Below, one piece after another: positions 26,358-36,245 of a DNA stretch of 64,000 nt; the first letter of the stretch is position 1; every line of letters starts with the position of its first letter. The DNA comes from Neobacillus paridis (GTDB lineage: Bacteria > Bacillota > Bacilli > Bacillales > Cytobacillaceae): NCBI RefSeq assembly GCF_016765675.1, contig NZ_JAESWB010000168.1:124001-188000 (forward strand), given 5' to 3'. Under the pieces are notes generated by a model. That model did no database searches. It saw only the letters and a list, made by a program, of their open reading frames with translations, and was not told the origin of the DNA. The position numbers and the translations under genes were made by a program.

Positions 26358-26906
26358 ATGAGACAAAGTATTTTACCAGCTTCGACGAATATGAAGGAAT
26401 TTGAACATTTTTTACAAAGTACATATGAAATCGGCGTTTTTTTAGATATGCACATTTCTCAAATAAAGAATATTAATCAAATGGCTAAGGAAAAAGGAAA
26501 GAAAATGATTTACCATGTTGATTTAATTCATGGTATTAAAAGTGACGAATATGGAACTGAGTACTTGTGCCAAGAATATAAGCCCTTTGCTTTGATTTCA
26601 ACGAAAGCAGCTGTCATTCAAAAGGCGAAACAAAAAGGGGTACGTGCTGTTCAAAGGATATTTTTAATTGACAGCACTGCACTTGAAAAAAGTTATAAAT
26701 TAGTTGATAAAACGCAGCCGGATTATATTGAAGTCCTTCCCGGAGCAATTCCCTCGCTCATAACAGAAGTGAAAGAGCGAGTGAAAACTCCCATTTTAGC
26801 AGGAGGGTTAATACGAACTGCTGAAGATGTAAATAAGGCAATCCAAGCCGGAGCCACGGCCATTACAACATCAAATCGAGAACTTTGGAAATTATTTGAA
26901 AAGTAA
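26358..26906 (+). CDS. glpP: Glycerol-3-phosphate-responsive antiterminator GlpP
   Basis: A protein of 182 residues with the GlpP family TIM-barrel-like sequence: MRQSILPASTNMKEFEHF, HVDLIHGIKSDEYGTEYL, IEVLPGAIPSLI and GGLIRTAEDVNKA, then AGATAITTSNRELW. With glycerol-3-phosphate bound, GlpP binds the leader of glp mRNAs and prevents termination. A matching leader hairpin stands right before glpD. In B. subtilis, glpF and glpK lie between glpP and glpD; here they are absent from this place. Confidence 0.93.
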   Translation: MRQSILPASTNMKEFEHFLQSTYEIGVFLDMHISQIKNINQMAKEKGKKMIYHVDLIHGIKSDEYGTEYLCQEYKPFALISTKAAVIQKAKQKGVRAVQRIFLIDSTALEKSYKLVDKTQPDYIEVLPGAIPSLITEVKERVKTPILAGGLIRTAEDVNKAIQAGATAITTSNRELWKLFEK

Positions 26907-27086
26907 TCAAGATTTGCTGATTTTTTCGAGGTAGGGACGGCTGCCTTCTTTGCAGGATAACGGATGTTTAATAAGATAATTATAGTATTTAACATAAAAA
27001 AGTTTTTAAGCAATTTTAGTTATTTTCAATTAAATAAATTTATGATATGCTGTTATTAAGTTAATAGCGAACGGTAGAGAAATTGG

Positions 27087-27147
27087 AGAGACCGCAAATG
27101 CATTATTCATTTTTTGGGTAATGTTCATTGCGGTCTCTTTTCTTTTT
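27087..27147 (+). promoter_or_regulatory. glpD leader terminator, target of GlpP antitermination
   Basis: AGAGACCGCAAATG pairs with CATTGCGGTCTCT (one bulged A) over a long loop and is followed by TTTTCTTTTT. It lies about 105 bases before the glpD start and matches the known glpD leader arrangement. GlpP with glycerol-3-phosphate would allow read-through. Confidence 0.85.
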
Positions 27148-27250
27148 GGCCTACTATAAACTATTTCAATTTTCTTTATCGAGAACTATTTAATCAAAAG
27201 GATAAGGGAAGTTTAATATTGTAAGATTGACTTCTCGAGGAGGAAGGACA

Positions 27251-28918
27251 ATGAACTTTTCAAATTTAAATCGTCAAGAGATTAAAAATAAATTAAAAGA
27301 AAAAGAATATGATGTCCTTGTCATCGGCGGTGGTATTACTGGGGCCGGTATTGCTCTTGATGGACAAACAAGAGGACTGGAAATGGCTGTCGTTGAAATG
27401 CAGGATTTTGCCGCAGGAACATCAAGCCGCTCAACGAAATTGGTTCACGGCGGACTCCGCTATTTAAAACAATTTGAGGTTAAAATGGTGGCAGAAGTCG
27501 GCAGAGAGCGGGCGATTGTTTATGAAAACGGCCCCCACGTTACGACTCCTGAATGGATGCTCCTCCCGATGCACCAAGGCGGTACCTTTGGCAAGTTCAC
27601 CACTTCAATTGGTTTAAGGCTGTATGACTTCTTGGCAGGAGTAAAAAAATCAGAACGGCGTACGATGCTGTCGGCCGAAGAAACTTTAAATAAAGAGCCC
27701 TTAGTTAAAAAGAATGGTTTAAAAGGCGGCGGTTATTACGTTGAGTACCGGACAGATGATGCCCGGTTGACAATCGAAGTGATGAAGGCTGCTGTTGAAA
27801 AAGGGACAATCGCTTGCAATTATACGAAGGTCATAAACTTGATTTATGATAAAGGGAAAGTTGTCGGAGCGCTTGTGGAAGATCAGCTATCCGGTGAAAC
27901 ATTTGAAGTGTATGCAAAGAAGATTGTCAATGCTGCCGGGCCGTGGGTAGATCATCTTCGAGAAATGGATCACTCCAAAAAAGGGAAGAAGTTGCAGCTG
28001 TCAAAAGGTGTTCATCTTGTAATTGATCAATCTCGTTTTCCATTAAAGCAAGCTATTTACTTTGATACCCCTGATGGCCGGATGGTGTTTGCGATTCCGA
28101 GAGACGGAAAGACATATGTGGGAACAACTGATACCTTTTATAATGAAGATGCCGTAAATCCGAAAGTGACGGTAAGTGATCGAAGCTATATTATTAAAGC
28201 GATCAACTATATGTTCCCTGACGTGCACATAAAGGAAGCAGATATTGAATCCAGTTGGGCCGGAGTCCGCCCGTTAATATATGAAGAGGGTAAACATGCT
28301 TCGGAAATCTCACGAAAAGATGAAATTTGGGAATCTAATTCAGGTCTTATTACCATTGCCGGCGGAAAACTAACCGGATATCGAAAAATGGCCGAAACGG
28401 TCGTCGATCGGCTTGCCACGAAGTTTCACTCGGAAGAAGGCAGAGAACTTTCTCCATGTCAAACAAGAAATCTGCCTATTTCCGGCGGGGATGTAGGTGG
28501 ATCAAAAAATTTCCCGTCTTTTGTAGCTGCCCATATCAATAAAGGTATGAAAATTGGACTGACAAAACAAGAGGCTGAAAAATTGGTAAAAATCTACGGA
28601 TCTAATATTGATACGGTTTACGGCCTTTTAGAGATAAATAAAGCGGATGCTGAAAAATACGGGCTTCCCTTGGAGTTATTTGCAAAACTTGTTTACGGAC
28701 TGGAGCATGAAATGATTGCTACTCCGATTGACTTTTTAAACCGTCGTACAGGTGCGGTCTTGTTTGATATTCAAACAGCAAAAAGATGGAAAGATCAAGT
28801 TATTGCCTATATGGCAGATAAATTAAGATGGTCCGAAACGACGGAAAATGATTATACATTAGCGGTGGAAGAAGCTTTGAAAGACGCTGTCACCCCAATA
28901 GATGAAAAGATTGAGTAG
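27251..28918 (+). CDS. glpD: Aerobic glycerol-3-phosphate dehydrogenase
   Basis: A protein of 555 residues. The FAD-binding N-terminus is [20 protein letters not shown], followed by [19 protein letters not shown] and, in the second half, [15 protein letters not shown], all characteristic of GlpD. It oxidises glycerol-3-phosphate to dihydroxyacetone phosphate at the membrane and passes electrons to quinone. SD is GAGGAGGAAGG. Expression is probably controlled by GlpP at the leader terminator. Confidence 0.96.
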   Translation: MNFSNLNRQEIKNKLKEKEYDVLVIGGGITGAGIALDGQTRGLEMAVVEMQDFAAGTSSRSTKLVHGGLRYLKQFEVKMVAEVGRERAIVYENGPHVTTPEWMLLPMHQGGTFGKFTTSIGLRLYDFLAGVKKSERRTMLSAEETLNKEPLVKKNGLKGGGYYVEYRTDDARLTIEVMKAAVEKGTIACNYTKVINLIYDKGKVVGALVEDQLSGETFEVYAKKIVNAAGPWVDHLREMDHSKKGKKLQLSKGVHLVIDQSRFPLKQAIYFDTPDGRMVFAIPRDGKTYVGTTDTFYNEDAVNPKVTVSDRSYIIKAINYMFPDVHIKEADIESSWAGVRPLIYEEGKHASEISRKDEIWESNSGLITIAGGKLTGYRKMAETVVDRLATKFHSEEGRELSPCQTRNLPISGGDVGGSKNFPSFVAAHINKGMKIGLTKQEAEKLVKIYGSNIDTVYGLLEINKADAEKYGLPLELFAKLVYGLEHEMIATPIDFLNRRTGAVLFDIQTAKRWKDQVIAYMADKLRWSETTENDYTLAVEEALKDAVTPIDEKIE

Positions 28919-29199
28919 CAGCCGGCACAATGTTCAAAGGATCGTTTTCTCTTTGGAAAAAATGATATTGTGGCGTTTTTTTGAAAATTTTATTTTCGTA
29001 GAAGTATTAGTATTAAAAATAAGGTACAATACAAAAATGGGATAGACATTGGTTCATTACTCGCTGCTAAATGTTTATTGGTTGTCTAGTCTTAATAAAA
29101 AGTGCTATCCTATCCTTCGTTAAGGATTAAAATATATTTTCAAAGGCAAAATATGAGAAATGGTTATCTTACTATTTATGAAAAGGAGTTTGATTTATG

Positions 29200-29466
29200 A
29201 TGGTCGAAAAACAGTTCAAAGTAATTGCCGATACAGGGATTCATGCAAGGCCTGCAACATTATTGGTACAAACATCAAGTAAATTTAATTCAGAGATCAT
29301 GTTGGAATATAAAGGTAAAAAGGTTAATCTAAAATCAATCATGGGTGTTATGTCTCTGGGCATTCCAAAGGGAGCCGATATCAAAATTTCCGCTGAAGGC
29401 AGTGATGCTGAAACAGCAATCGCCAGTTTAGAAGAAACATTAAGAAAAGAAGGCTTGGTAGAGTAA
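29200..29466 (+). CDS. ptsH: Phosphocarrier protein HPr
   Basis: A protein of 88 residues. Two adjacent ATG codons exist; the second puts the phospho-accepting histidine at position 15 ([13 protein letters not shown]) and the regulatory serine at 46 ([13 protein letters not shown]), exactly the standard numbering. Both residues present means it is a true HPr and not Crh. HPr carries phosphate from enzyme I to sugar permeases and, as HPr-Ser-P, is the cofactor of CcpA. It stands alone: the usual downstream ptsI is missing and a terminator follows. Confidence 0.94.
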   Translation: MVEKQFKVIADTGIHARPATLLVQTSSKFNSEIMLEYKGKKVNLKSIMGVMSLGIPKGADIKISAEGSDAETAIASLEETLRKEGLVE

Positions 29467-29512
29467 TGCCCTTTAATATGGAATTGCTGCTTCAGGTATA
29501 AAATCACGGTTG

Positions 29513-29553
29513 AACAGATCGACTTATAACAGGTCGATCTGTTTATTTTTTTT
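29513..29553 (+). terminator. Terminator of ptsH
   Basis: AACAGATCGAC pairs with GTCGATCTGTT, with a long T-rich tail. It confirms that ptsH is monocistronic here. Confidence 0.88.
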
Positions 29554-29624
29554 AATCACTTTCGAGGAATTCTCCGGATGAATCCTGTATAATCTAAGTA
29601 GATATGAGACAAGGAGTGATAAGT

Positions 29625-30410
29625 GTGGAGTTAAATTTAAGCGGAAAAACTGCAGTCGTCTTAGCCTCAAGCCAGGGACTGGGATTTGCAATTGCTGAAC
29701 GGCTGGTTAGAGAAGGAGCAAATGTCGTCATTTCCGGCCGGGAAGAGGAAAAGTTAAAAGAAAAGTGTAACAGGCTTGAAGCAATCGGAACCGGTAAAGC
29801 AGCCTACCAAAAAACTGATATTACGATTCCTTCAGATATTAAACAGCTCGTAGCATTTGCTGTTGAAACCTTCGGCACAATCGATCTGCTTGTAAATAAT
29901 GCTGGAGGTCCCCCGGCTGGTGCCTTTGAAGAATTAACCGATGAAGCGTGGCAGGCATCCTTCGAACTCAATTTGCTTTCCTATGTACGAACCATTCGTG
30001 AAGCATTACCATACTTAAAAAAACAGGGAGGAAAGATTCTCAACATTGCTTCCTCTTCCATAAAAGAGCCTATTCCAGGATTGATTTTATCAAATACTTT
30101 TCGAACAGGAATCATTGGACTTTCGAAGACCTTAGCTTCCGAATTAGCACCATATGATATTCTGATTAATACAATCGCTCCCGGAAGAATCGCAACAGAC
30201 CGGGTTAAACATTTAGATCAAGTTAATGCAGACAAGCAAGGGCTTGATATTGAAACAATTGAAAAACATATGAAAGCTCAGATTCCTTTAAAAAGATATG
30301 GAACCCCGGAAGAGTTTGCCAATGTTGCAGCCTTTCTTCTATCAGAGGCGAATACCTATATAACAGGTAGTGCAATATTGGTAGATGGTGGTATGGTCAA
30401 AGCTATTTAA
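29625..30410 (+). CDS. Atypical short-chain dehydrogenase/reductase-fold protein
   Basis: A protein of 261 residues; the GTG with AAGGAGTG is preferred as start. The NAD(P)-binding end reads VVLASSQGLGFAIAERL in place of TGxxxGIG. NNAGG and the C-terminal GSAILVDGGM are SDR-like. In the catalytic region the expected YxxxK is SNTFR (Ser156, Arg160) before TGIIGLSKTLASEL, so both the catalytic tyrosine and lysine are missing. It is probably a member of an SDR branch with altered or no reductase activity. It is not embedded in a recognisable pathway. Confidence 0.82.
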   Translation: MELNLSGKTAVVLASSQGLGFAIAERLVREGANVVISGREEEKLKEKCNRLEAIGTGKAAYQKTDITIPSDIKQLVAFAVETFGTIDLLVNNAGGPPAGAFEELTDEAWQASFELNLLSYVRTIREALPYLKKQGGKILNIASSSIKEPIPGLILSNTFRTGIIGLSKTLASELAPYDILINTIAPGRIATDRVKHLDQVNADKQGLDIETIEKHMKAQIPLKRYGTPEEFANVAAFLLSEANTYITGSAILVDGGMVKAI

Positions 30411-30501
30411 CATCATATGATGAATGACAGCAGGAGATCTCCATTTACGTTTATGACCAAATTGATTTGGTTATTGTAAAAGTATAAAGGAGTGTTTTTT
30501 T

Positions 30502-30975
30502 ATGCAAAAAAATATTCATAAGGTATTTGTCCTGCTGATAGTTATAATAGGCACCAGTCTGTTAAGCGGCTGCGGTGCTTTCATTTCCGATGAATCGATT
30601 GTAAGCCGATATGCGGATGCCCTCCTGACCAAAAATAATGAACTCCAGTTTCGCTTTCGGATCAATAATGAGATTATTCAAGATCAGCAATTATACAAGG
30701 TCAAGGTATTGATTCATGATGACAGGTTAGCGGCCGCGATTGGCAAACGGGAAATCGTTTATGGCGAGGACCTGGTTCTAAATGGGGAATATTTGGACGT
30801 AAAGGACAAACGTGAAAAATATATTTTTATGGATCCGATTCCGTTGAAAGAGGATTTGCATATCCAAGAGCTGCAAAACATGATAGAACAGAATCATGCG
30901 GTGTCCATAGAAGTCTTTAATAATAAGGAAGTTTTGGCACGGGCCTATTTAACTAATTTTTCGTCAGAACTTTAG
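30502..30975 (+). CDS. Putative lipoprotein of unknown function
   Basis: A protein of 157 residues with a signal peptide and lipobox LLSGC, lipidated Cys near residue 25. The mature part is soluble, with charged and beta-like stretches (QFRFRINNEII, LYKVKVLIHDD). I do not recognise the family. It starts after AAAGGAG and ends about 28 bases before ykwC, so the two may be cotranscribed. Confidence 0.72.
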   Translation: MQKNIHKVFVLLIVIIGTSLLSGCGAFISDESIVSRYADALLTKNNELQFRFRINNEIIQDQQLYKVKVLIHDDRLAAAIGKREIVYGEDLVLNGEYLDVKDKREKYIFMDPIPLKEDLHIQELQNMIEQNHAVSIEVFNNKEVLARAYLTNFSSEL

Positions 30976-31003
30976 AAAAACATATGTTGTGAGGGGAATA
31001 TAA

Positions 31004-31891
31004 ATGCTTAAAACAGAAAATGTCACGATCGGTTTCATTGGAACAGGCGTAATGGGAAAAAGTATGGCATCCCATTTAATCAATGCAGGGTATCCATTGA
31101 TCGTTTATTCCAGAACGAAAGCAAAAGCACAAGATCTAATAGAAAAAGGAGCATTATGGGTGGACACACCCAAGGATGTAGCAGAGCGGGCTTCAGTCAT
31201 TTTTACGATGGTAGGTTATCCCGCGGATGTAGAAGAAATATATCTCGGGAAAAATGGATTAATTTCGAATGGAGTTTCCGGAAGCTATTTGATTGATATG
31301 ACTACTTCAGCCCCTTCATTGGCAATTAAAATTTACCAAGAGGCTAAGAAAATGGGGATTCATGCGATCGATGCACCAGTTTCCGGAGGCGATGTAGGGG
31401 CAAGGGAAGCAAAGTTATCGATCATGGTCGGCGGCGATTATGAGTCGTTTGAGGCAGTCCACCCATTCCTCGAGCTTTTAGGAACAAATATTGTCTATCA
31501 AGGAAAGGCAGGAGCCGGGCAGCATACCAAAATGTGCAATCAAATTGCGATTGCTTCCAATATGATTGGTGTCTGTGAAGCGATCATTTACGCCGAAAAA
31601 GCAGGATTAAACCCGGAAACAGTCCTCAAAAGCATTTCAACCGGGGCAGCCGGGAGCTGGTCATTATCAAACCTGGCCCCAAGAATGTTAAATGGCGATT
31701 TTGCACCGGGATTTTACATTAAGCATTTTATTAAAGACATGAAAATTGCCCTAAACGAAGCCGAGCAAATGAATATGGAAGTACCTGGACTTGCTTTGGC
31801 AAAATCGTTGTACGATCAATTAGTAGAAAGTGGCGAAGAAAATAGCGGCACCCAAGCACTGTATAAGTATTGGAAAAGTGAACAAAAATGA
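31004..31891 (+). CDS. ykwC: YkwC, 3-hydroxyisobutyrate dehydrogenase family
   Basis: A protein of 295 residues of the beta-hydroxyacid dehydrogenase family. It has the NAD(P) motif GFIGTGVMGKSMASHLINAG, the substrate-binding segment IDAPVSGGDVGAREAKLSIM, and the catalytic lysine segment GAGQHTKMCNQ. It resembles B. subtilis YkwC, whose substrate is not firmly known. Context also fits ykwC before patA. Confidence 0.88.
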   Translation: MLKTENVTIGFIGTGVMGKSMASHLINAGYPLIVYSRTKAKAQDLIEKGALWVDTPKDVAERASVIFTMVGYPADVEEIYLGKNGLISNGVSGSYLIDMTTSAPSLAIKIYQEAKKMGIHAIDAPVSGGDVGAREAKLSIMVGGDYESFEAVHPFLELLGTNIVYQGKAGAGQHTKMCNQIAIASNMIGVCEAIIYAEKAGLNPETVLKSISTGAAGSWSLSNLAPRMLNGDFAPGFYIKHFIKDMKIALNEAEQMNMEVPGLALAKSLYDQLVESGEENSGTQALYKYWKSEQK

Positions 31892-31968
31892 TTGGCCTTA
31901 TCTGGCAGACATAAAATCCCTCCTTCCATCTGACACTAATTTTAGATGGATGACAAGGAGGTTGGATA

Positions 31969-32148
31969 ATGGCCAAAAGGACAAAAAAGAATGACCCGCA
32001 GCAAAAAAATAAAAAAGGCTTTGATTCAGCAGTGCTAAACGAAGAGTTTGCGCACGAAATGGGTTCAGCCGATACGAACAAAATCCATAAAGATAAAGCG
32101 AAGAAGGTAAAGGCAGCAAAAAATAATGGAAAATATAAAGGACAATAA
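31969..32148 (+). CDS. Small lysine-rich protein, 59 residues
   Basis: A short ORF with ribosome site AAGGAGG at eight bases. The product begins MAKRTKKNDPQQKNKKG and ends KAAKNNGKYKGQ. It is highly basic and hydrophilic, with an acidic middle (SAVLNEEFAHEMGSADT), a composition like small spore or stress proteins of bacilli. I cannot give a family. It is closed by a terminator, which supports it as a real gene. Confidence 0.65.
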   Translation: MAKRTKKNDPQQKNKKGFDSAVLNEEFAHEMGSADTNKIHKDKAKKVKAAKNNGKYKGQ

Positions 32149-32165
32149 AGCTGTCTTACAAAGAC

Positions 32166-32203
32166 ACCCCGCTCAAGATAATCGCTCCTGAGCGGGGTTC
32201 TTT
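32166..32203. terminator. Terminator between the small basic gene and patA
   Basis: CCCCGCTCA pairs with TGAGCGGGG around a 13-base loop, followed by TTCTTTATT. It ends rightward transcription and, less strongly, the converging patA. Confidence 0.8.
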
Positions 32204-32207
32204 ATTC

Positions 32208-33371
32208 CTATTGCCGGATTTGCAGGTACTGTTCCAATCGGTTTAACCCGGGCTCTAATGTTTCCATCGAGCAGGCAAAAGATAAGCGGAAATAGCCCTC
32301 GCCAAACTCTGAAAAGGCACTTCCCGGAACGACGGCAACCTTTGTTTTCTTCACGAGATCAAGGGCAAAATCGAAGCTGTTTAAACAAAGCGATCCAGGG
32401 ATTTTTACAAAAAAGTAGAAAGCCCCCTCCGGTTTGACCGTCTCGAGTTTCATCGATTGTAATCGCTGATATACGTAATCTCTTCTTGCCTGATATTCAT
32501 TCCTCATTAGTTGGGCATCATCAAAACCTGCAGTCAACGCTTCAAATGCAGCCTTTTGGGCAATTGAATTTGCACATGATACATTGTATTGATGGACTTT
32601 AAGAATATGCTTGGCGATATTCTCCGGCGCGAATAAAAATCCAATCCGCCAGCCGGTCATCGAATGAGACTTTGACAGCCCGTTTATCACAATCGTTTTT
32701 TCTTTTAAAAAGCAGCCAATCGACTTATGTTGATAGTCATATGTGAGTTCACTGTAAATTTCATCCGCCAATATAAAGATGTCTCTGTCCTTGAGATAGG
32801 CGGCGATTTCCTTTAGTTCTTCCTCGGTCAAACTGACACCGGTGGGATTTGACGGATAAGGTAATACGATGCAGCGGGTTTTTTCCGTAATATATGGTTT
32901 TATCAGCTCGATTGTAAAGCGAAAATGATTGTCCCGGGTATCAACATGTACTGGAATCGCACCCATCATGCGAATAACCGGTTCATAGCCAGGATAGATC
33001 GGCCCTGGCAATATCACCTCAGAGCCTTCCGTCAAAATCGTTCGAAAAGCAATATCGATCGCTTCACTGGCCCCTATCGTGACAATCACTTCTGATTCAG
33101 GCTGATAGTGCAATCCATATTTTGCAGCAGCGAATTGACTGGCTGCTGTTCTTAATTCGATGGTCCCCGCATTATGCGTATAGGAAGTAAAATCAGTATT
33201 TATTGCTTCAATCCCGGCATTTTTTATATGCTCAGGTGTTGGAAAATCCGGCTGTCCAATAGTAAAGGAAACGAGATCATCGATATTGGCAACCATATTA
33301 GAAAATTTCCTGATACCAGAAATTTCGATCGCTTTGACCCGTTGATTAATTAAATGTTCCAATTTGTCCAT
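32208..33371 (-). CDS. patA: Aminotransferase A (PatA), class I
   Basis: A protein of 387 residues. The PLP lysine is in GLSKSHSMTGWRIGF, with FTIGQPDFPTPEHI near the N-terminus and PYPSNPTGVSL in the middle, typical of fold-type I aspartate-aminotransferase-like enzymes. In B. subtilis PatA is assigned N-acetyl-LL-diaminopimelate aminotransferase activity. With dapH and ykuR in this window it would complete the acetylase route to diaminopimelate. It is followed on the same strand by no gene and preceded by ykyB. Confidence 0.9.
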   Translation of the reverse strand: MDKLEHLINQRVKAIEISGIRKFSNMVANIDDLVSFTIGQPDFPTPEHIKNAGIEAINTDFTSYTHNAGTIELRTAASQFAAAKYGLHYQPESEVIVTIGASEAIDIAFRTILTEGSEVILPGPIYPGYEPVIRMMGAIPVHVDTRDNHFRFTIELIKPYITEKTRCIVLPYPSNPTGVSLTEEELKEIAAYLKDRDIFILADEIYSELTYDYQHKSIGCFLKEKTIVINGLSKSHSMTGWRIGFLFAPENIAKHILKVHQYNVSCANSIAQKAAFEALTAGFDDAQLMRNEYQARRDYVYQRLQSMKLETVKPEGAFYFFVKIPGSLCLNSFDFALDLVKKTKVAVVPGSAFSEFGEGYFRLSFACSMETLEPGLNRLEQYLQIRQ

Positions 33372-33420
33372 CCTTCCATTATTTAAGCCAGGAAATTGTC
33401 CTGGCTGCTAAAATATTGAA

Positions 33421-33897
33421 TTAATATCTTTCACCCAGTTTTTTAAACACAGGTTTTTGGTATGTTCGATGATTTTTTCGCGGGAGATTTGGTGAATTCT
33501 CTTGATCCATGATTCCGGTATAGGATTGTAAGATTGCTTTCGCTGTATTAAGCGACATCACAGCCTTTGGATTCCTTACCCGTCCATCGAGCTTTCCTAA
33601 GTGGGGGAGGTTGATAAAGTCTGTTTTGGTTGGAGGGATGTGGAATAAGTACCTGCCACACTGGACCAGGCAATCAGATTGCTGTTGACTATTTTTGGGA
33701 TTTTCGGAAAAATGAAGCCCCAGCTTTTTGGCTTTCCCTTCATCGATTAATTTCTTTAATGATTCCTGTTTCAGTTTGTACAGATATTTGGGATTAATGG
33801 CAGTTTTAGCATGACGATTAACAATAAAGACAGCTTGGGCGAGGTTTTCGATGGTTAGATTATCACTTTTCAGAGGGTGTTTCTGATCGGGATTCAA
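33421..33897 (-). CDS. ykyB: YkyB family protein
   Basis: A protein of 158 residues closely resembling B. subtilis YkyB. It contains AVFIVNRHAKTAINPKYLY, LGLHFSENPKNSQQQSD, PHLGKLDG and RNPKAVMSL, then a basic tail ending KPVFKKLGERY. Function unknown. It lies upstream of patA on the same strand (about 50 bases) with its own ribosome site. Probably cytoplasmic. Confidence 0.9.
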   Translation of the reverse strand: MNPDQKHPLKSDNLTIENLAQAVFIVNRHAKTAINPKYLYKLKQESLKKLIDEGKAKKLGLHFSENPKNSQQQSDCLVQCGRYLFHIPPTKTDFINLPHLGKLDGRVRNPKAVMSLNTAKAILQSYTGIMDQENSPNLPRKNHRTYQKPVFKKLGERY

Positions 33898-34139
33898 AGT
33901 TTGTTCTCCTTTCTATTATATCAAACAAGTATATTATACCTTTTTTTCGTGAAAATAGAAATATGGATTGCCTATTCCGTATGAATTTTTATAATCATTT
34001 GTTTCATTCGTTCTGTATATCGGAATCAACTGCAAAAGTTTTCGTAAAATAATCAATATTTTAGCCAAACTACTTTTCAAGCTTCATTTTCAATGTAAAA
34101 TAGAATTATGTCAGAACGATATAACCCGAGGTTGATGAA

Positions 34140-36242
34140 ATGAGCCAATTTAACCATTTAACAAATGAATTAGAGATAGATATGGTTGATACAAAAATCC
34201 AAAAAATTATATTTGATATCATCTTTCAACATATCAAAGATATGGTGTATGTGATGAAGGTTGAAGATGGTCCCAAATTTCGCTATTTGTTTATTAATGA
34301 GTCAGGAATGAGGCAGGCCAGACTATCCATCGAATGTATCGGAAAGACCTTTCAAGAAGTTCTTCCGGATGAGATTGCCGGTTTCCTCCATCGAAAATAT
34401 GAAAAATTATTACAGACAAAGGATATTATGATCTTTGACGATCATTTTGACCTTGAGGGCGGCGGCTATTATTATGGGGAAACGATCCTAACCCCAATTT
34501 ATAACGATCAGAACCGTATTTGTTATATTGTCGGTATTACAAGAGATGTTACAGAATGGACGATGGAGAAAAAAAGAATTGTTGAAAACGAACAAAGATA
34601 TCGTTCGATTGTAGACCATAATTTGGATGCTATTTTTATCATAAGTCCTGAAGGAAAAATTCTTGAGGCAAATCCGGCTGCCGCATCATTAACAGGATAT
34701 ATTGAGGAAAGTATCATCAACAGGTCTATTTATGATTTTATCAATGACCGTGATATTGAGAATTTCAAGGAATTATTAGAAAGAACCTGCTCCGGTTATG
34801 CTCTGGAGTCTTTTGACTGTAAATTTAGTCACTGTAATGGTCAGCTGCTCACTGTCCAAATGAAGACTGTACCTATTATTGTTTATCATGAAATAACAGG
34901 TCTTTATGTTATTTTGAAGGATTTATCAGAGCAGGAAAAAAATATCGAACTGATAAAATTTATGGCTTTCCATGATCAATTAACAGGATTATATAACCGA
35001 AGAGCGTTGCTTGAAGACTTGAATGAAAATATTTATCGTGCTGCTAAGCGAACAAAAGAATTTGCGCTGCTCTCAATTGATTTGGATCGCTTTAAATATT
35101 TAAACGATACCCTTGGGCATTTGGCTGGTGATGAAATATTAAAGCGGGTTGCTGAGAGAATGTCACAATTCCAAAATGATCGCTGCACCATTTATCGGCT
35201 TGGGGGCGATGAATTTAGTATTCTCTTACTAAATACTAACCGCCAGGAAGTAAGCAAGTTTGTCGCCAAATTGTTTGCTGCATTTTCGAAGTCGCTCTAC
35301 TTTAACTCACAAGAATATTTCATTTCACCTAGTGTCGGCATTAGCATGTATCCCAATGACGGCAAGGACGCCGAGATGTTGATCAAAAATGCCGATGAGG
35401 CTCTTTTTCGGGTGAAGGAGAGAGGGAAAGCCCATTATCAATTTTACCGGACTGACATGAATTCAGCTTTCACCAATGTTGTTACTTTGGAGACACACCT
35501 GCGCAGGGCGATTGAAAAAAATGAACTGATGGTATATTATCAACCGCAAATTGATATGAAATCCGGTAAAGCCAAAAGTTTTGAGGCACTTTTAAGATGG
35601 AAAGATACTGAATTTGGTTTTATCTCACCTGGGGTATTTATCCCGCTGGCAGAAGATACCGGTCTGATTCTTTCCATTGGCTATTGGGTTATTGAAACAG
35701 TCTGTCAGCAAATTAAGTACTGGACTGATAAGGGTTATAGTGATTATCGGGTCGCCATTAATATTTCACCCAAGCAATTCCAACATCCCAATTTGGTTCC
35801 TTTCATTCAATTTATGATCGAACAGTACAACATTAAGGCATCTTCGATCGAAATTGAAATTACCGAAGGAGTCATGAATGATACGAAAGAAACGATTCCT
35901 ATATTAAAGAAATTGAAGCAGTTGGGACTTTCGATTTCTATTGATGATTTTGGAACAGGATACTCATCGCTCAATTATATTAAACAGTTTCCGATCGACG
36001 GCTTAAAGATTGATCAATCATTTATTAGGGATATTATGGATGATAAGAAAAATGCTGCGATTACCTCGACCATTATTCACCTGGGGAAAAGTTTAGGCCT
36101 TGAAGTCATTGCCGAAGGTGTTGAAAATAAGCGGCAAGTGGACTTTCTTTTAAAGGAAGAATGTCATAAAATCCAAGGATTTTTTTATTCCAGGCCAATC
36201 CCTGCTTTTGAACTGGAAAAACAATTTTTAACAAAAAATTAG
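34140..36242 (+). CDS. PAS-PAS-GGDEF-EAL signalling protein
   Basis: A protein of 700 residues with no membrane segment. Two PAS domains (about 20-140 and 150-265) are followed by a GGDEF domain with intact catalytic RLGGDEF (about residue 354). The EAL domain has intact SFEALLRW (about residue 467) and DDFGTGYSSL. The c-di-GMP inhibitory RxxD site before GGDEF is not visible, so product inhibition through it is unlikely. It could make c-di-GMP, degrade it, or both, depending on a PAS signal. It is adjacent to ykuE-ykuI but does not appear in the corresponding B. subtilis order as I recall it. SD is CGAGGT. Confidence 0.92.
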   Translation: MSQFNHLTNELEIDMVDTKIQKIIFDIIFQHIKDMVYVMKVEDGPKFRYLFINESGMRQARLSIECIGKTFQEVLPDEIAGFLHRKYEKLLQTKDIMIFDDHFDLEGGGYYYGETILTPIYNDQNRICYIVGITRDVTEWTMEKKRIVENEQRYRSIVDHNLDAIFIISPEGKILEANPAAASLTGYIEESIINRSIYDFINDRDIENFKELLERTCSGYALESFDCKFSHCNGQLLTVQMKTVPIIVYHEITGLYVILKDLSEQEKNIELIKFMAFHDQLTGLYNRRALLEDLNENIYRAAKRTKEFALLSIDLDRFKYLNDTLGHLAGDEILKRVAERMSQFQNDRCTIYRLGGDEFSILLLNTNRQEVSKFVAKLFAAFSKSLYFNSQEYFISPSVGISMYPNDGKDAEMLIKNADEALFRVKERGKAHYQFYRTDMNSAFTNVVTLETHLRRAIEKNELMVYYQPQIDMKSGKAKSFEALLRWKDTEFGFISPGVFIPLAEDTGLILSIGYWVIETVCQQIKYWTDKGYSDYRVAINISPKQFQHPNLVPFIQFMIEQYNIKASSIEIEITEGVMNDTKETIPILKKLKQLGLSISIDDFGTGYSSLNYIKQFPIDGLKIDQSFIRDIMDDKKNAAITSTIIHLGKSLGLEVIAEGVENKRQVDFLLKEECHKIQGFFYSRPIPAFELEKQFLTKN

Positions 36243-36245
36243 CAG

